This document shows positions 14,837-23,756 of a stretch of 64,000 bases of DNA, in pieces. The DNA lies in contig NZ_JAPNKA010000001.1 of assembly GCF_026626635.1 (NCBI RefSeq), positions 5,270,001 to 5,334,000 of the forward strand, read 5' to 3'. A model generated the notes under the pieces. The model worked only from the letters and a program-made list of their open reading frames with translations. It had not been told where the DNA came from and searched no databases. This DNA is from Archangium lansingense. GTDB taxonomy: Bacteria; Myxococcota; Myxococcia; Myxococcales; Myxococcaceae. Position 1 is the first letter of the stretch; each line of letters begins with the position of its first letter. The position numbers were made by a program, and so were the translations under genes.

Positions 14837-16981
14837 TCAGTACACGATGGAATACTCGGCATTCACGACGGCTCCGCGCGCCGCGGAGTTGGTTGCGTTC
14901 GCATCGAGAAGCTGCGAATGCAGCGGGAAGGAGAAGCTGTTGAGCAGGTTCGACACCGAGACGCGCAGGGTGCCGGGGCCCACCTCGACGCTGCTCACCA
15001 GGTCGACGGTCGTGAATGCAGTCACCGGACGGGTTCCGAGGGCCGTGCTGCCCGGGGGAAACCTGTTTCGGGACCCGGAGTAGACGACAAGGAGGGAGTT
15101 TCGCCATCCGGGCAGCGGCTCGTATTCAGCGAAGGAGGTCCATTTCAGAGGGGGGATCCGAAATCCGTTGAGAAACGTCTCGCCATCGTTCTCCTCGCGC
15201 TTGCCCTCGAGCCAGCCGACCGATGTCCCCAGCCGGAGGGACTCCACTGGACGGGCCTCCATCGTCGCTTCCAGGCCATAAATCCTTTCGGCCGCCCGGA
15301 TCACGGGCTGGAAGGCCGCGAGCTGGGTCACTCCCCGGTCCGACGAATTGTAAAAGAGGGAGAGGGTGCCGTTGACCCGCCCGAATGCCCCCCGCACCCC
15401 CGCTTCGTACATGTTGACGGACTGGGGCGAGGTGTTGAGGCTCGCCACCGAGCTGCCGGCGGGAGCGTCGCGCATGATGAGGCCGATGTCCGGGAGCGAA
15501 TAGCCCTGGGCGAAAGAGGCAAACAGGCTCAGTGCCTCGGTCGGGGTCACGACCAGCCCCGCATTGAACAGGAGACGGGTGAAGGAGAGGGTGCCCCCCT
15601 TCACGTCGGCGCCGTTGATGAGGGAGGTGAAATCGTCCACGCCGACCCGGGTCCCTTCGAGGCGTGCCCCGCCGCGCAGGGAGAGCCAGGGGGCCGCGCT
15701 CCAGCCGAGCTGGCTGAACCCCGCCAGATTGGCGACGAACAACCGGGGCACAAACGTTCGCGCGCCTATTTCCTGGAAGACGAGGCCGCCGCTCGCGTCG
15801 AAGATGGCCGGATCGAACAAGGGCGCCGGCTGCCGGGTGCGCTCGACGTACGCATCGGCGCCCCAGTGCAGGTGCAGCCGGGCGGGCAGCGGCCTCTCGA
15901 TGTCCAGCCGACCGCCGGTCTTCCAGGTCTCGTGCTGCGTGCGAATGATCCGCCGGCCCACGATCGGCTGCGTGCCCAGGTCCCGGGGAAAGAAGAGCGT
16001 CCTGTGCCGGCGGTAATAGGCCTGCGCCCGCAGCGTTCCTCCCCAGAGATGCGCGTGCTCGTACACCAGCGACAGGAGCGTGTTGTGCGTGCCGGAGGGC
16101 TTCGCGAGCAAGAGGCCCTCGAGCGCCCGCGACTTCACCCGCTGCGGCACGTTGTTGACCGAGGGGTCGGTGGTGAAGTCCGTGTCCTGGTCCCTCGAGG
16201 AATAGTTGATGGTGCCCTCCCAGCGCTGCTCGTCGGTGGGGCGGAAGCCCAGCTTCCCGAAGAGATCGAGGACATCGAGGTCGGAGATGCCGCCCTGTCC
16301 CTGCGGGTCGGGGGGAATCTGGTCCCCGTGCGCGTCGAAGAAATGGCCGGTCCGCTGCAGGACGCCGAGCACCGCGTAGTCCGCGCGGCCCTGGGTGCCG
16401 CGCGCCGACTGGACGAGCCTTCCTCCGAGGCTCCCGGACGGGTGGGTCAGACTGAGCTCGCCTGCGACCGAGGTGCCGAGCTCGCGCTTTTCCGTGGGAG
16501 CGCGGGTGATGATGTTGACGATGCCTCCGGAAGCCCCTTCGCCAAACATGGCGGAGGTCCCTCGCACCACTTCGATCCGCTCGATGGCCGCGAGGTCGAT
16601 GCCGACCAGATCGTGCTGGATGTTCCGCAACGAGGACTGCGGGACGCGGTCGATGATGACCAGCATGAAGCGACCGCGGAGGGTCTGGGCCGCCGTGCTG
16701 CTGTTCTGACTCCCCGGGGAGAGCCCCGGGACCAGCTTGCCGAGCAGATCGCTCAGGTTGTAGTTGGAGGCGGCGGCCCAGGTGTCGATTTGTTCCCGCG
16801 AAATGACGGTAACGGAGCCCGGAATGTGGGCGAGGCTCTCCTCGCGGCGCGTGACCGTGTGGATCGAGACCTCCATCAGCTCCTCGAGGGTCATCTCTTC
16901 CAGGTCGACGGGTTCCTGGGCCCAACTCGGTGGCACGAGGACGAGGGTCGCGACTGCAACCGTGATGGCGAGGCGAACCAT
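14837..16981 (-). CDS. TonB-dependent outer-membrane receptor
   Basis: The protein has 714 residues. A signal peptide ends at SWAQ (about residue 21). A TonB-box-like acidic segment precedes the plug domain (TVTRREESLAHIPGSVTVIS, about 43-62; DLLGKLVPGLSP; IERIEVVRGTSAMFGEGASG), followed by beta-barrel strands to a C-terminal aromatic residue (SIVY). Such receptors import siderophores, metals, cobalamin or carbohydrates using TonB energy. No substrate-specific gene is adjacent except the copper oxidase downstream. The ATG at 16981 is well placed before the signal peptide. Confidence 0.9.
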   Translation of the reverse strand: MVRLAITVAVATLVLVPPSWAQEPVDLEEMTLEELMEVSIHTVTRREESLAHIPGSVTVISREQIDTWAAASNYNLSDLLGKLVPGLSPGSQNSSTAAQTLRGRFMLVIIDRVPQSSLRNIQHDLVGIDLAAIERIEVVRGTSAMFGEGASGGIVNIITRAPTEKRELGTSVAGELSLTHPSGSLGGRLVQSARGTQGRADYAVLGVLQRTGHFFDAHGDQIPPDPQGQGGISDLDVLDLFGKLGFRPTDEQRWEGTINYSSRDQDTDFTTDPSVNNVPQRVKSRALEGLLLAKPSGTHNTLLSLVYEHAHLWGGTLRAQAYYRRHRTLFFPRDLGTQPIVGRRIIRTQHETWKTGGRLDIERPLPARLHLHWGADAYVERTRQPAPLFDPAIFDASGGLVFQEIGARTFVPRLFVANLAGFSQLGWSAAPWLSLRGGARLEGTRVGVDDFTSLINGADVKGGTLSFTRLLFNAGLVVTPTEALSLFASFAQGYSLPDIGLIMRDAPAGSSVASLNTSPQSVNMYEAGVRGAFGRVNGTLSLFYNSSDRGVTQLAAFQPVIRAAERIYGLEATMEARPVESLRLGTSVGWLEGKREENDGETFLNGFRIPPLKWTSFAEYEPLPGWRNSLLVVYSGSRNRFPPGSTALGTRPVTAFTTVDLVSSVEVGPGTLRVSVSNLLNSFSFPLHSQLLDANATNSAARGAVVNAEYSIVY

Positions 16982-17137
16982 GCGGAGCTCTCATGTCTCG
17001 AGCGAGGCACTGCGGGTGCAACGCAGAAGCGTCGGTCCTCGCCTCCGACATCGCGATCGCCGCGCTCCCTTCCGTAGCGTAACCTCCCGAACGTAGCCAG
17101 TGGGAGGCAGCAGCGTCCTGGGGCTGCCTGGCTAAAG

Positions 17138-17190
17138 CGGCTGTGAGTTCAGCACCACACGCTCTGGGGTGGCCCCTGGGCCGGGGGGTC
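17138..17190 (+). repeat. Copy 3 of GC-rich dispersed repeat
   Basis: Contains GAGTTCAGCACCACACGCTC, then TGGGGTGGCCCCTGGGCCGG, related to the copies at 9091 and 10012. It lies between the kinase stop (17232) and the receptor start (16981). Confidence 0.65.
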
Positions 17191-17231
17191 GCAACCTCCT
17201 CGACAAGTGGACCTGGCGTTCTGAGAAACAC

Positions 17232-19220
17232 TCAGAGAGACGGGGCCTGCTCTCGCGGACCCCGTGGGAGTTCGACCGTGAAGGTCGCCCCCGCTGCCGG
17301 CTGGCTCGACACGCGGATGGTGCCGCCGTGGGCTGAGACGATCTGGCGGGTGATGTAGAGGCCAAGCCCTAAGCCGCCGTAGTGTCTCACCGACACGGCT
17401 CTCTCGAAGCGGGCAAAGATCCGCTCCTTGTCCTCCTCCGTGATGCCGATTCCGTGGTCATGAACGATGAGCCGGGCAGCCCCGTTGAACGCCTCCACGG
17501 TGACATCGATCGGCTTGCCGGCTCCGTACTTGAGGGCGTTGGACAACAGGTTCGTCACCACCTGTTCGAGGCGCGAGCTGTCCCACCAACCGATCAGGGG
17601 GTGTTCCGCCGCCAGCCGGACGGTGCAGCCAGCCTTGAGCAGCTCGTCACTGAACTGATCGACCACCTTTCGCACGACCTCGACAAGGTCGACCTCCTCT
17701 GGCTCCAGCACGAGCTTTCCCGCGTCGATGCGCGCCACATCGAGGAGGCTGCCGACGAGGTTGGCGAGCCGCTTTCCCTGTTGCTCGACCGCATGGATGA
17801 GCGCGGCGAACCGGTTCGCTTCCCCGCCGCCTCCAGGGACTGGCGGGGCGAGCCGCCGGAGGCGCTGGGTGGTGAGATGAAGCGCTGTCAGAGGGGTCCT
17901 CAGCTCGTGGGCAGCGACGGACAGGAACTCCTCCCGGATGCGGATGCCCTCCTGGGCCTCACGGTAGAGCCGCGCGTTCTCCAGGGCAATCGCGCAGCGG
18001 CGGGCCAGCTCCTGCGCCATGTTGACGTCCTCAGGCCCGTAACGCCGCGTCGGGTGTGCGCAGGCCAACGTCAAGGCCCCGAAGATCTTGCCGTGAGAGA
18101 CGAGCGGCACGGCGATGACGGACCTCGTCCCCAGCCGCTGGATCAACCGCAGGTGCTCCGCGCCAAGGACATGGGCCTGCGCGACGGCATCGGTCACCTC
18201 GGGCAGCAGCAGCGGCTCCCCGCTGCGCAGCACCTGGGCCGCCGGCAGGGGCGAGTCCCAGGTGGGCTTGAAGCACTCGTACAGCTCGCGGAGGGCTCCC
18301 TCCTTCTCCGGATCCGCGTGGGCGGCGGCCACCCGGTGGATTCGCTGCTCTTCATCCACGAGGTCAACGACGCAGAAGTCCGCGAAGGACTGCACCAGGA
18401 GCCGCACCACCCGCGAGAGCGTGAGCGGGTAGTCCAGCGACTCGGCGAGCGCCCCACTCACCGAGGCCAGGAGGTGTTGGATTCTCGCCGCCTCGCGGGC
18501 CTCGTGCTGACGCTTCTCGATCTCGCTCAGCATGGCATTGAAGGCCTCTGACAGCGTACCGATCTCGTCTCCTCTCGAGGCGGTGGCGCGGACGGAGTAG
18601 TCCTCTCGCTTGGTGATCCTTCGCGCGAGCTCAGCGAGGCTGAGGAGCGGCCGGGTGAGCGTCAGCTCGAGCGCGAAGGCGAAGCCCACCACGAAGGCCA
18701 TGAGGCCGAGCGCGGCCAGGATCACGCTCCAGCGGTAGGCCTTGATGCGGTCCTGCAAGGAGCCCGTCGAGACTCGAAGCTGGATGGTCCCGTAGCGCAC
18801 ATCGTTGTAGACAACAGGCTGGTAGATGTCGATGTGGTCCGCGGCATCCTCGACGTTGGGCTCCAGCGGAGGCGCGATCTGGCCAGGGATGGTGTCACCT
18901 GGCGCGAGGCTGGGCTTGCGGTAGCTGGAGAACAGCTGGCCCTGGCTATCGTAGAGGGCCGCGAAGACGACCTGGTCCAGCTTGGTGAGCGCGCGGAGTG
19001 TCTCCTCGGACTCCTCTTTATTGTCGAAGGCGAGCTCGGCAGCGCTGTACTGCCCAGCGACGTAGGCCAGCAGAGAGTTGGTGGTGACAAGCTCCCGCCG
19101 GAGTGCGCGAACCTCCTGGAGTGTGAACCAGGCAAGCCCGATGGACATCGGCATCAGCACGCCGACGAAAAGGATGGCCAGCAACTTCCCGCGGATGGAG
19201 AGCGCGCGGAGGACCGTCAT
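17232..19220 (-). CDS. Sensor histidine kinase: periplasmic sensor, HAMP, GAF, HisKA, HATPase
   Basis: ATG 19220 overlaps the end of the YfiR gene by four bases (ATGA), giving 662 residues. An N-terminal helix (13-33) and a second near 165-190 frame a small periplasmic domain of about 130 residues. HAMP (RPLLSLAELARRITKREDY) and a coiled coil follow, then a GAF-like domain (about 265-410), the H box FLSVAAHELRTPLTALHL and the ATPase boxes NLLSNALKYG, DHGIGI and GGLGLGLYIT. No receiver domain. The overlap with a YfiR-type periplasmic protein strongly suggests that YfiR contacts the periplasmic domain of this kinase, much as YfiR restrains YfiN in Pseudomonas; that partnership is inference. Confidence 0.9.
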   Translation of the reverse strand: MTVLRALSIRGKLLAILFVGVLMPMSIGLAWFTLQEVRALRRELVTTNSLLAYVAGQYSAAELAFDNKEESEETLRALTKLDQVVFAALYDSQGQLFSSYRKPSLAPGDTIPGQIAPPLEPNVEDAADHIDIYQPVVYNDVRYGTIQLRVSTGSLQDRIKAYRWSVILAALGLMAFVVGFAFALELTLTRPLLSLAELARRITKREDYSVRATASRGDEIGTLSEAFNAMLSEIEKRQHEAREAARIQHLLASVSGALAESLDYPLTLSRVVRLLVQSFADFCVVDLVDEEQRIHRVAAAHADPEKEGALRELYECFKPTWDSPLPAAQVLRSGEPLLLPEVTDAVAQAHVLGAEHLRLIQRLGTRSVIAVPLVSHGKIFGALTLACAHPTRRYGPEDVNMAQELARRCAIALENARLYREAQEGIRIREEFLSVAAHELRTPLTALHLTTQRLRRLAPPVPGGGGEANRFAALIHAVEQQGKRLANLVGSLLDVARIDAGKLVLEPEEVDLVEVVRKVVDQFSDELLKAGCTVRLAAEHPLIGWWDSSRLEQVVTNLLSNALKYGAGKPIDVTVEAFNGAARLIVHDHGIGITEEDKERIFARFERAVSVRHYGGLGLGLYITRQIVSAHGGTIRVSSQPAAGATFTVELPRGPREQAPSL

Positions 19221-19816
19221 GGCTCGCTTTCCGTCGTGACGATCCGGCCCAGCTTCAAGAGCTTCGAGCTGAACTTCAGGCCTGCTTCCCTCGCGGCGCT
19301 CATGTTGATCTCGAAGCGGACGAAGCCGCGCTCCATGAAGAAGTTGATCATCACCCCCGCAGAGGCAAATCCGCTCGTGTCTCCGACCGTGAGGATGGGC
19401 TTGCCAACGACGTGGGACAGGAGCTCTTCCAGGCGCTCCTGCTCGCTCTGGGCAATGAACAGGAGATGGCACCCCTCCGGACTCGAGGGGAAGGCCATGT
19501 GCCGGACGACGATGGGCCTTCCCTTCGCCTTGCGCTCCGCTGCCATCCGCTCCAGGTAGTCTCCAAAAGAGGCCTCTCCCACGGTGCAGAAGACAAAGGG
19601 AGCGTCGGGAGCGGGGAAGGACACCTCGGGCCAGTCGATGAAGCGGGTGAACCGCTCCATGAACTCGGCCTTGACCTGGTACTCGAGCTCGCTGGCGGTC
19701 GCACGTGACGGAGCGCCCATGGCGAGGAGCGTGGCCAGCAAGCCCCCTAAGCTCGGGATCCTTTTCGGCGCCCACCGAGACCCAGTTACACGCCTTGGGA
19801 TGATCGTGCTCAGCAT
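19217..19816 (-). CDS. YfiR-family periplasmic protein
   Basis: The 199-residue product has an N-terminal hydrophobic export signal (about 22-42) and the YfiR/DUF4154 pattern: LEYQVKAEFMERFTRFIDWP, FVFCTVG, RPIVVRHM, CHLLFIAQSE, PILTVGDTSGFASAGVMINF and FEINMSAAREAGLKFSSKLL near the end. YfiR proteins sit in the periplasm and inhibit a partner sensor; redox or cell-wall stress releases them. The gene is first in a two-gene unit, its TGA overlapping the kinase ATG. In the classic system the partner is a diguanylate cyclase, whereas here it is a histidine kinase. Confidence 0.85.
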   Translation of the reverse strand: MLSTIIPRRVTGSRWAPKRIPSLGGLLATLLAMGAPSRATASELEYQVKAEFMERFTRFIDWPEVSFPAPDAPFVFCTVGEASFGDYLERMAAERKAKGRPIVVRHMAFPSSPEGCHLLFIAQSEQERLEELLSHVVGKPILTVGDTSGFASAGVMINFFMERGFVRFEINMSAAREAGLKFSSKLLKLGRIVTTESEP

Positions 19817-20010
19817 GTCCCCCCGTGGGATTCAACGCTGCGAGCAGGACGGCTGGATGCAGCGCCCCGCCGCCGCCAGCATGAGGTTCCCCTCCGTGGG
19901 GGTCAAGGAACGCAGCAGAGCGGGGCAGTCATCCGTTCTCCCCACCACGGCGGGGTCGGCACCGCGACGTGGTCCCGCGCGCCCTCGTGGGGCACGCGGA
20001 CGGGCAATGC
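19817..20010. other. Short intergenic region upstream of yfiR-like gene
   Basis: Fewer than 200 bases between the YfiR start and the MscS stop; no gene or clear promoter recognised. Confidence 0.35.
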
Positions 20011-21666
20011 TCATGCCGCCTTGTTCTGCTCTGCCTCGAGCAGCTCCGGCGCCGGGATCTCGACGGACTTGGGGTAGGGAATCTCCAGGTTGTTGGCGTT
20101 GAAGCTCTCCACCAGGAGCATGTGCAGTACCCGCTTCACCTCGTAGTGGCACCCGGGGGAGACCTTCGTCTCGATGCGGATCCGCAGGCAGCTCTCGTCG
20201 ATGGTCTCGATGCCCATGACCATGGGGGTCTCGATGACCTTGCCCGGCAGCAGCCCGGGCAGCCGGCTGCTGGACTCGGTGATGACCTGGAGCGCCTGCT
20301 TGAGGTTCGACTCGTACGCCACGCTCATCTCCACCACGGCCAGCGTCCAGCCCCGGCTGTAGTTGATGACGTTCTTGATCTCCCCATTGCGCATGATGTG
20401 CAGGCGCCCGAAGCGATCCCGGATGCGGGTGACCCGGGGGGTGATCTCCTCCACCACGCCCTCGGTCTCTCCGATGCGGATGTAGTCCCCATTGAGGATC
20501 TGATCCTCGAAGAGCAGGAAGACGCCGTTGAGAAGATCCTGCACGATGGTCTGGGCCCCCAGGCCCACGGTGAGGCCCACGATGCCGGCGCCCGCCAGGA
20601 TGGGGGTGGGATCCACGCCGAGGTCGCTGAGGACCATCATGCCGACGCAGAAGTAGATGACGTACTTGATGATGCTCTGCAGCAGGCTGACGAACGTCTG
20701 GCGCCGGCGCAGCACATCGTCGGTGGAGGTGGAGATGGTGGTGCTGGAGCCCAGCAGCCGGAAGAGCAGGACGCGGCTGAGCTCGACCAGCACGCTGGCG
20801 GCCAGGAACATCGACACGACGCGGATGAGGATGGGCCCGTAGGGCGCCACGGGTTCCAGCGTCTGGAATTTGCGGACGATCAGCGTCGCCACCGAGATAT
20901 AGGTGATGGCCTCCAGGCTCTTCTGGCCCACCGGCAGCAGCCTGCGCAGGGCGGCGTAGTACTCCTCGAGCCGCGTGCCCTTGCTCTTGTCCTCCCAGGA
21001 GGACACCAGCCGCTCGGACATGAAGTAGAGCAGGAACACGAGCGCCCGCCCGCCCGTGACGAGCAGCAGGATGTACAGGAGGGTGGAGACCAGCCACTCG
21101 ATGGGGCCCGGGAGGCCCAGGGCCGGGAGCGCCAGCTGCACCACCGAGTGGGCCAGCGCGAAGTTGATGACCGAGGGCAGGATCTCCAGCAGCTTCTCCA
21201 CGTGGATGCGCTGCGACTCGGGGAGCTGGCGCTCGCGCATCTTCTGCTCGAGCCGGGCCATCACGCGCCGGCCGCTGCGTTGCAGCGTGTAGAAGCCGAT
21301 GAGCATCAGCACCACCAGGACCGCGCCACGCCCCAGGGCCTTGAGCATGTCGGGGGTGAGCTCCTGCAGCGTCGACTCGAACCAGGGCTGCAGATCCGCC
21401 CCCTGCCAGAGCGCGTAGCCGAGTACTCCGATCCCCGCGAGGACGATGGGGATGGACAGCACGGCCGCCAGCAGCCGCCCCTGCTTGTAGATGCCCTCTC
21501 CCAGGGAGGCCAGGGACTTGATACCGCTCGCTCGGATGCCCTGACGCAGCAGGAGGCTGGAGATGCCGAGCACGAACCAGATGGAGAGCAGTGAGAACAG
21601 CACGGCGGAACCCACGAGCAGCGCGTTGTTCAGCTCGGGGGTTTCCGCGAGGCGATGAATCACCAT
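20011..21666 (-). CDS. MscS-family mechanosensitive channel
   Basis: Starting at ATG 21666 gives 551 residues. Several hydrophobic helices occupy the N-terminal 300 residues, followed by the MscS core: DPTPILAGAGIVGLTVGLGA with the Gly/Ala-rich pore helix, then TIVQDLLNGVFLLFEDQILN, the beta domain GDYIRIGETEGVVEEITPRV, and a C-terminal alpha/beta domain. Such channels open under membrane tension to release solutes. It is larger than E. coli MscS, like the multi-helix YnaI/MscM-type subfamilies. The upstream open frame reads unlike protein and overlaps a methyltransferase remnant, so the shorter start is preferred. Confidence 0.88.
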   Translation of the reverse strand: MVIHRLAETPELNNALLVGSAVLFSLLSIWFVLGISSLLLRQGIRASGIKSLASLGEGIYKQGRLLAAVLSIPIVLAGIGVLGYALWQGADLQPWFESTLQELTPDMLKALGRGAVLVVLMLIGFYTLQRSGRRVMARLEQKMRERQLPESQRIHVEKLLEILPSVINFALAHSVVQLALPALGLPGPIEWLVSTLLYILLLVTGGRALVFLLYFMSERLVSSWEDKSKGTRLEEYYAALRRLLPVGQKSLEAITYISVATLIVRKFQTLEPVAPYGPILIRVVSMFLAASVLVELSRVLLFRLLGSSTTISTSTDDVLRRRQTFVSLLQSIIKYVIYFCVGMMVLSDLGVDPTPILAGAGIVGLTVGLGAQTIVQDLLNGVFLLFEDQILNGDYIRIGETEGVVEEITPRVTRIRDRFGRLHIMRNGEIKNVINYSRGWTLAVVEMSVAYESNLKQALQVITESSSRLPGLLPGKVIETPMVMGIETIDESCLRIRIETKVSPGCHYEVKRVLHMLLVESFNANNLEIPYPKSVEIPAPELLEAEQNKAA

Positions 21667-22033
21667 GTGTTGGGACCTGACGTCTGCCGGAGCACTCTCC
21701 GGCGGGGTATGGAGAGCGCGACTGTAGCCGTCTCCCCTCGGGCTTTCACCTGGTCCCCCCTGGCGAGATCCAGATTCCAGGAATGAGTGAAAGTCGGCCG
21801 GGGACGTGAACGGCTCATCGCTCGCAGCGCAGCGCCACCGCGTGGGGGTTGTCGAGGGAGTCCTGCCAGAACTCCCGGCCGAACCTCGAAATCCCCTCGG
21901 GTGAGCACTCGGGACGCATCCAGGCGAGCGTGCGGAAGCCCGCCTCGCAGCAGCCGCTCGTACGTGTCCTGGCACCTGCGGGCCCGGCTTCACCTGGCCG
22001 GCGGTTGGCTTCCCCGCCGGCCAGGCCGTGACA
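21667..22033. other. Interval with a methyltransferase remnant
   Basis: About 370 bases without an intact gene. The only content recognised is the broken C-terminus of a methyltransferase (21815-21985) on the minus strand. Confidence 0.45.
21815..21985 (-). pseudogene. C-terminal remnant of a SAM-dependent methyltransferase
   Basis: The minus strand encodes CEAGFRTLAWMRPECSPEGI then SRFGREFWQDSLDNPHAVAL and CER before TGA at 21815-21817. This resembles the end of ToxA/Smt-type class I methyltransferases (consensus like EAGF...PEG...FG.EFW.DFL.NPP). Just upstream, CQDTYERLLR is in another frame, so a small deletion has also shifted the frame. Nothing of the SAM-binding half remains. Confidence 0.6.
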
Positions 22034-23554
22034 CTACTTCAGCTCGGCCTTGCGCTCGATGAGATGCCTCGAGATGTTGAGCGCCGAGACGACAGCGCCT
22101 TCCGAGTGGCTGTCGACCGTGGTGTCGCCGCCGAAGTAGATGCGGCCCTGCGGACTGCGCAGATCGTCGGCGAGCGCATCGAAGCGCGAACGCCCGAGCT
22201 CCAGGGGCCAGTAGGCCACCGCCTGCGGGTAGACGAAGATCTCCGAGTACTTGATGTGCTTGCGGACACCCGGGAAGAGCTTGTCGAGGGCCTCCGCGCT
22301 CTTCTCACGCACCTCGTCGAGAGGCTGGTTCATGAGATCCCGCGCGAACCGGGCGTGCAGGAGCAGGGTCAGGACCTGATCCCGCCCCGCCATCGAGCTG
22401 CCCTGCAGATCCGACACGTCATAGACGCTGCCCGCCTGCGTGTCCGACAGCATCGTGAGGATGCTCTCGCCATTCTGGCTCCACAGCGGGGCCGCCTCGG
22501 GGGCCACGCGGAAGTGCACCTTGATGTAGCTGCCCATCTTCGTCGTGTTGATGGCCTTCCACTTCTCGGGGGTGAGCGCGGGCGAGAACTGAATCCGCCC
22601 AATGTGGTTGACAGGGACCGTGACCACCGCCATCCGCCCGGTCACCTCGATGTACTCGCGCTCCTTCACCAGGACCCGCAGCTTCACGCCCGTGGCCGTC
22701 TGGTCGATCGCGGTGACGCGGGCCTGGGTCATCATCTGGTCCGGCTTCAGACGGGCGGTGAGCGCCTCGGTGAAGCGCGTGTTGCCGCCGCGAACGTGGT
22801 AGTTCTTCTCACCGAAGCCTTCCGGCGTATCCAGGAAGAGGCGCATCTCATCGATGCCATCGAGCGCCGCGATCTTGTCCCACTCGATCGCCATCTCCGG
22901 CTCGACCGTGGCGCGGATCCACTCGCTGACCTTGTGCGGCAGCTTGTCGCGGCTGATGAACTCCGCGAAGCTGATGCGCATCAGCTCGGCCAGCTCCGGC
23001 GGCAGCGGCTTGCCCTCGTAGTGGCTGGCGTGCAGCTTGGAGTAGATGCCCCATGCCTTCTCGTTCCACTTGAGGAACGCCGCGCGCTCCTCCGCGTTGA
23101 AGATCCCCGCGAGGTACTGATCCCGATCACCCTCGCCCTGGTAGGGATAGATCTTCCCCTCGAGCCGCACCGTGGAGTGGGCGACGTCCTCGATCACCGG
23201 CAGGTCGAGCTCCTTCAGCAGCGCCACGGCGGGGCTGCGCGCGAAGTACTCCTCCATGTGCGCTTCGGCCGTCACGCCATCGGCGAAGGTGACCGTCTGG
23301 ATACGGCCGCCGATGCGAGGCGACGCCTCGATGATCAGCGAGTCGATGCCCGCCTTCTTCAGCTCGTAGGCGATGGTCAATCCGGTCAGGCCGGCGCCGA
23401 CGATGACAACGGGAGCGTCCTTGCGTGCCTCGACCGCCGCGGCCTGTGCCGCGCCGCCGTTCTCACCACGCTTCTCCAGATTCCAGCCCGCGCAGCCCTG
23501 AAGGGCGAGCATCGCCACCAACAGGTACGAGAGCCCCAACGACCGCTTCATCAT
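22034..23554 (-). CDS. FAD-dependent amine oxidase, lipoprotein
   Basis: ATG 23554 follows GAGGAGGAGAAGAC and gives 506 residues. The N-terminus has a lipobox (LVAMLALQGC, Cys about 20). The FAD-binding Rossmann motif VVIVGAGLTGLTIAYELKKA (about 49-68) is followed by EASPRIGGRIQTV, the second signature of flavin monoamine oxidases. The C-terminal FAD segment is RIYFGGDTTVDSHSEGAVVS. The enzyme should oxidise an amine to an aldehyde, releasing ammonia and H2O2, at the cell envelope. The substrate is not predictable. It is a single gene with its own strong Shine-Dalgarno site. Confidence 0.88.
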   Translation of the reverse strand: MMKRSLGLSYLLVAMLALQGCAGWNLEKRGENGGAAQAAAVEARKDAPVVIVGAGLTGLTIAYELKKAGIDSLIIEASPRIGGRIQTVTFADGVTAEAHMEEYFARSPAVALLKELDLPVIEDVAHSTVRLEGKIYPYQGEGDRDQYLAGIFNAEERAAFLKWNEKAWGIYSKLHASHYEGKPLPPELAELMRISFAEFISRDKLPHKVSEWIRATVEPEMAIEWDKIAALDGIDEMRLFLDTPEGFGEKNYHVRGGNTRFTEALTARLKPDQMMTQARVTAIDQTATGVKLRVLVKEREYIEVTGRMAVVTVPVNHIGRIQFSPALTPEKWKAINTTKMGSYIKVHFRVAPEAAPLWSQNGESILTMLSDTQAGSVYDVSDLQGSSMAGRDQVLTLLLHARFARDLMNQPLDEVREKSAEALDKLFPGVRKHIKYSEIFVYPQAVAYWPLELGRSRFDALADDLRSPQGRIYFGGDTTVDSHSEGAVVSALNISRHLIERKAELK

Positions 23555-23669
23555 GTCTTCTCCTCCTCGATTGACAATACGCGGCGGGACTATAGGTGCG
23601 GGGAATCGACCCCCCAACAAAGATCTAGAGAACGACGCGCCGACGCATGCGCGTTGCCGGCGTGTCCGC

Positions 23670-23756
23670 GGGGAAGGTGTCAAAGGACTCGAGCCGGCAT
23701 CTCGTCTCCTACGAATTGTCTGATTCCAGACACCTTTCCAGGGACACCTTTCCAGG
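23670..23756 (+). repeat. Copy D of the GGTGTCA dispersed repeat with a 14-bp tandem duplication
   Basis: Left end GGGGAAGGTGTCAAAGGACT, centre CGAGCCGGCATCTCGTCTCC, right end CTACGAATTGTCTGAttcca then GACACC. The tail GACACCTTTCCAGG is tandemly doubled (23729-23742 and 23743-23756). It lies between the amine oxidase gene and the frameshifted hypothetical gene. Confidence 0.75.

Noticed and set aside
11829..15107. Start of the copper oxidase at 15107
   Set aside because: The upstream 190 codons are Arg/Pro-rich and overlap the receptor gene; ATG 14528 directly precedes a normal signal peptide.
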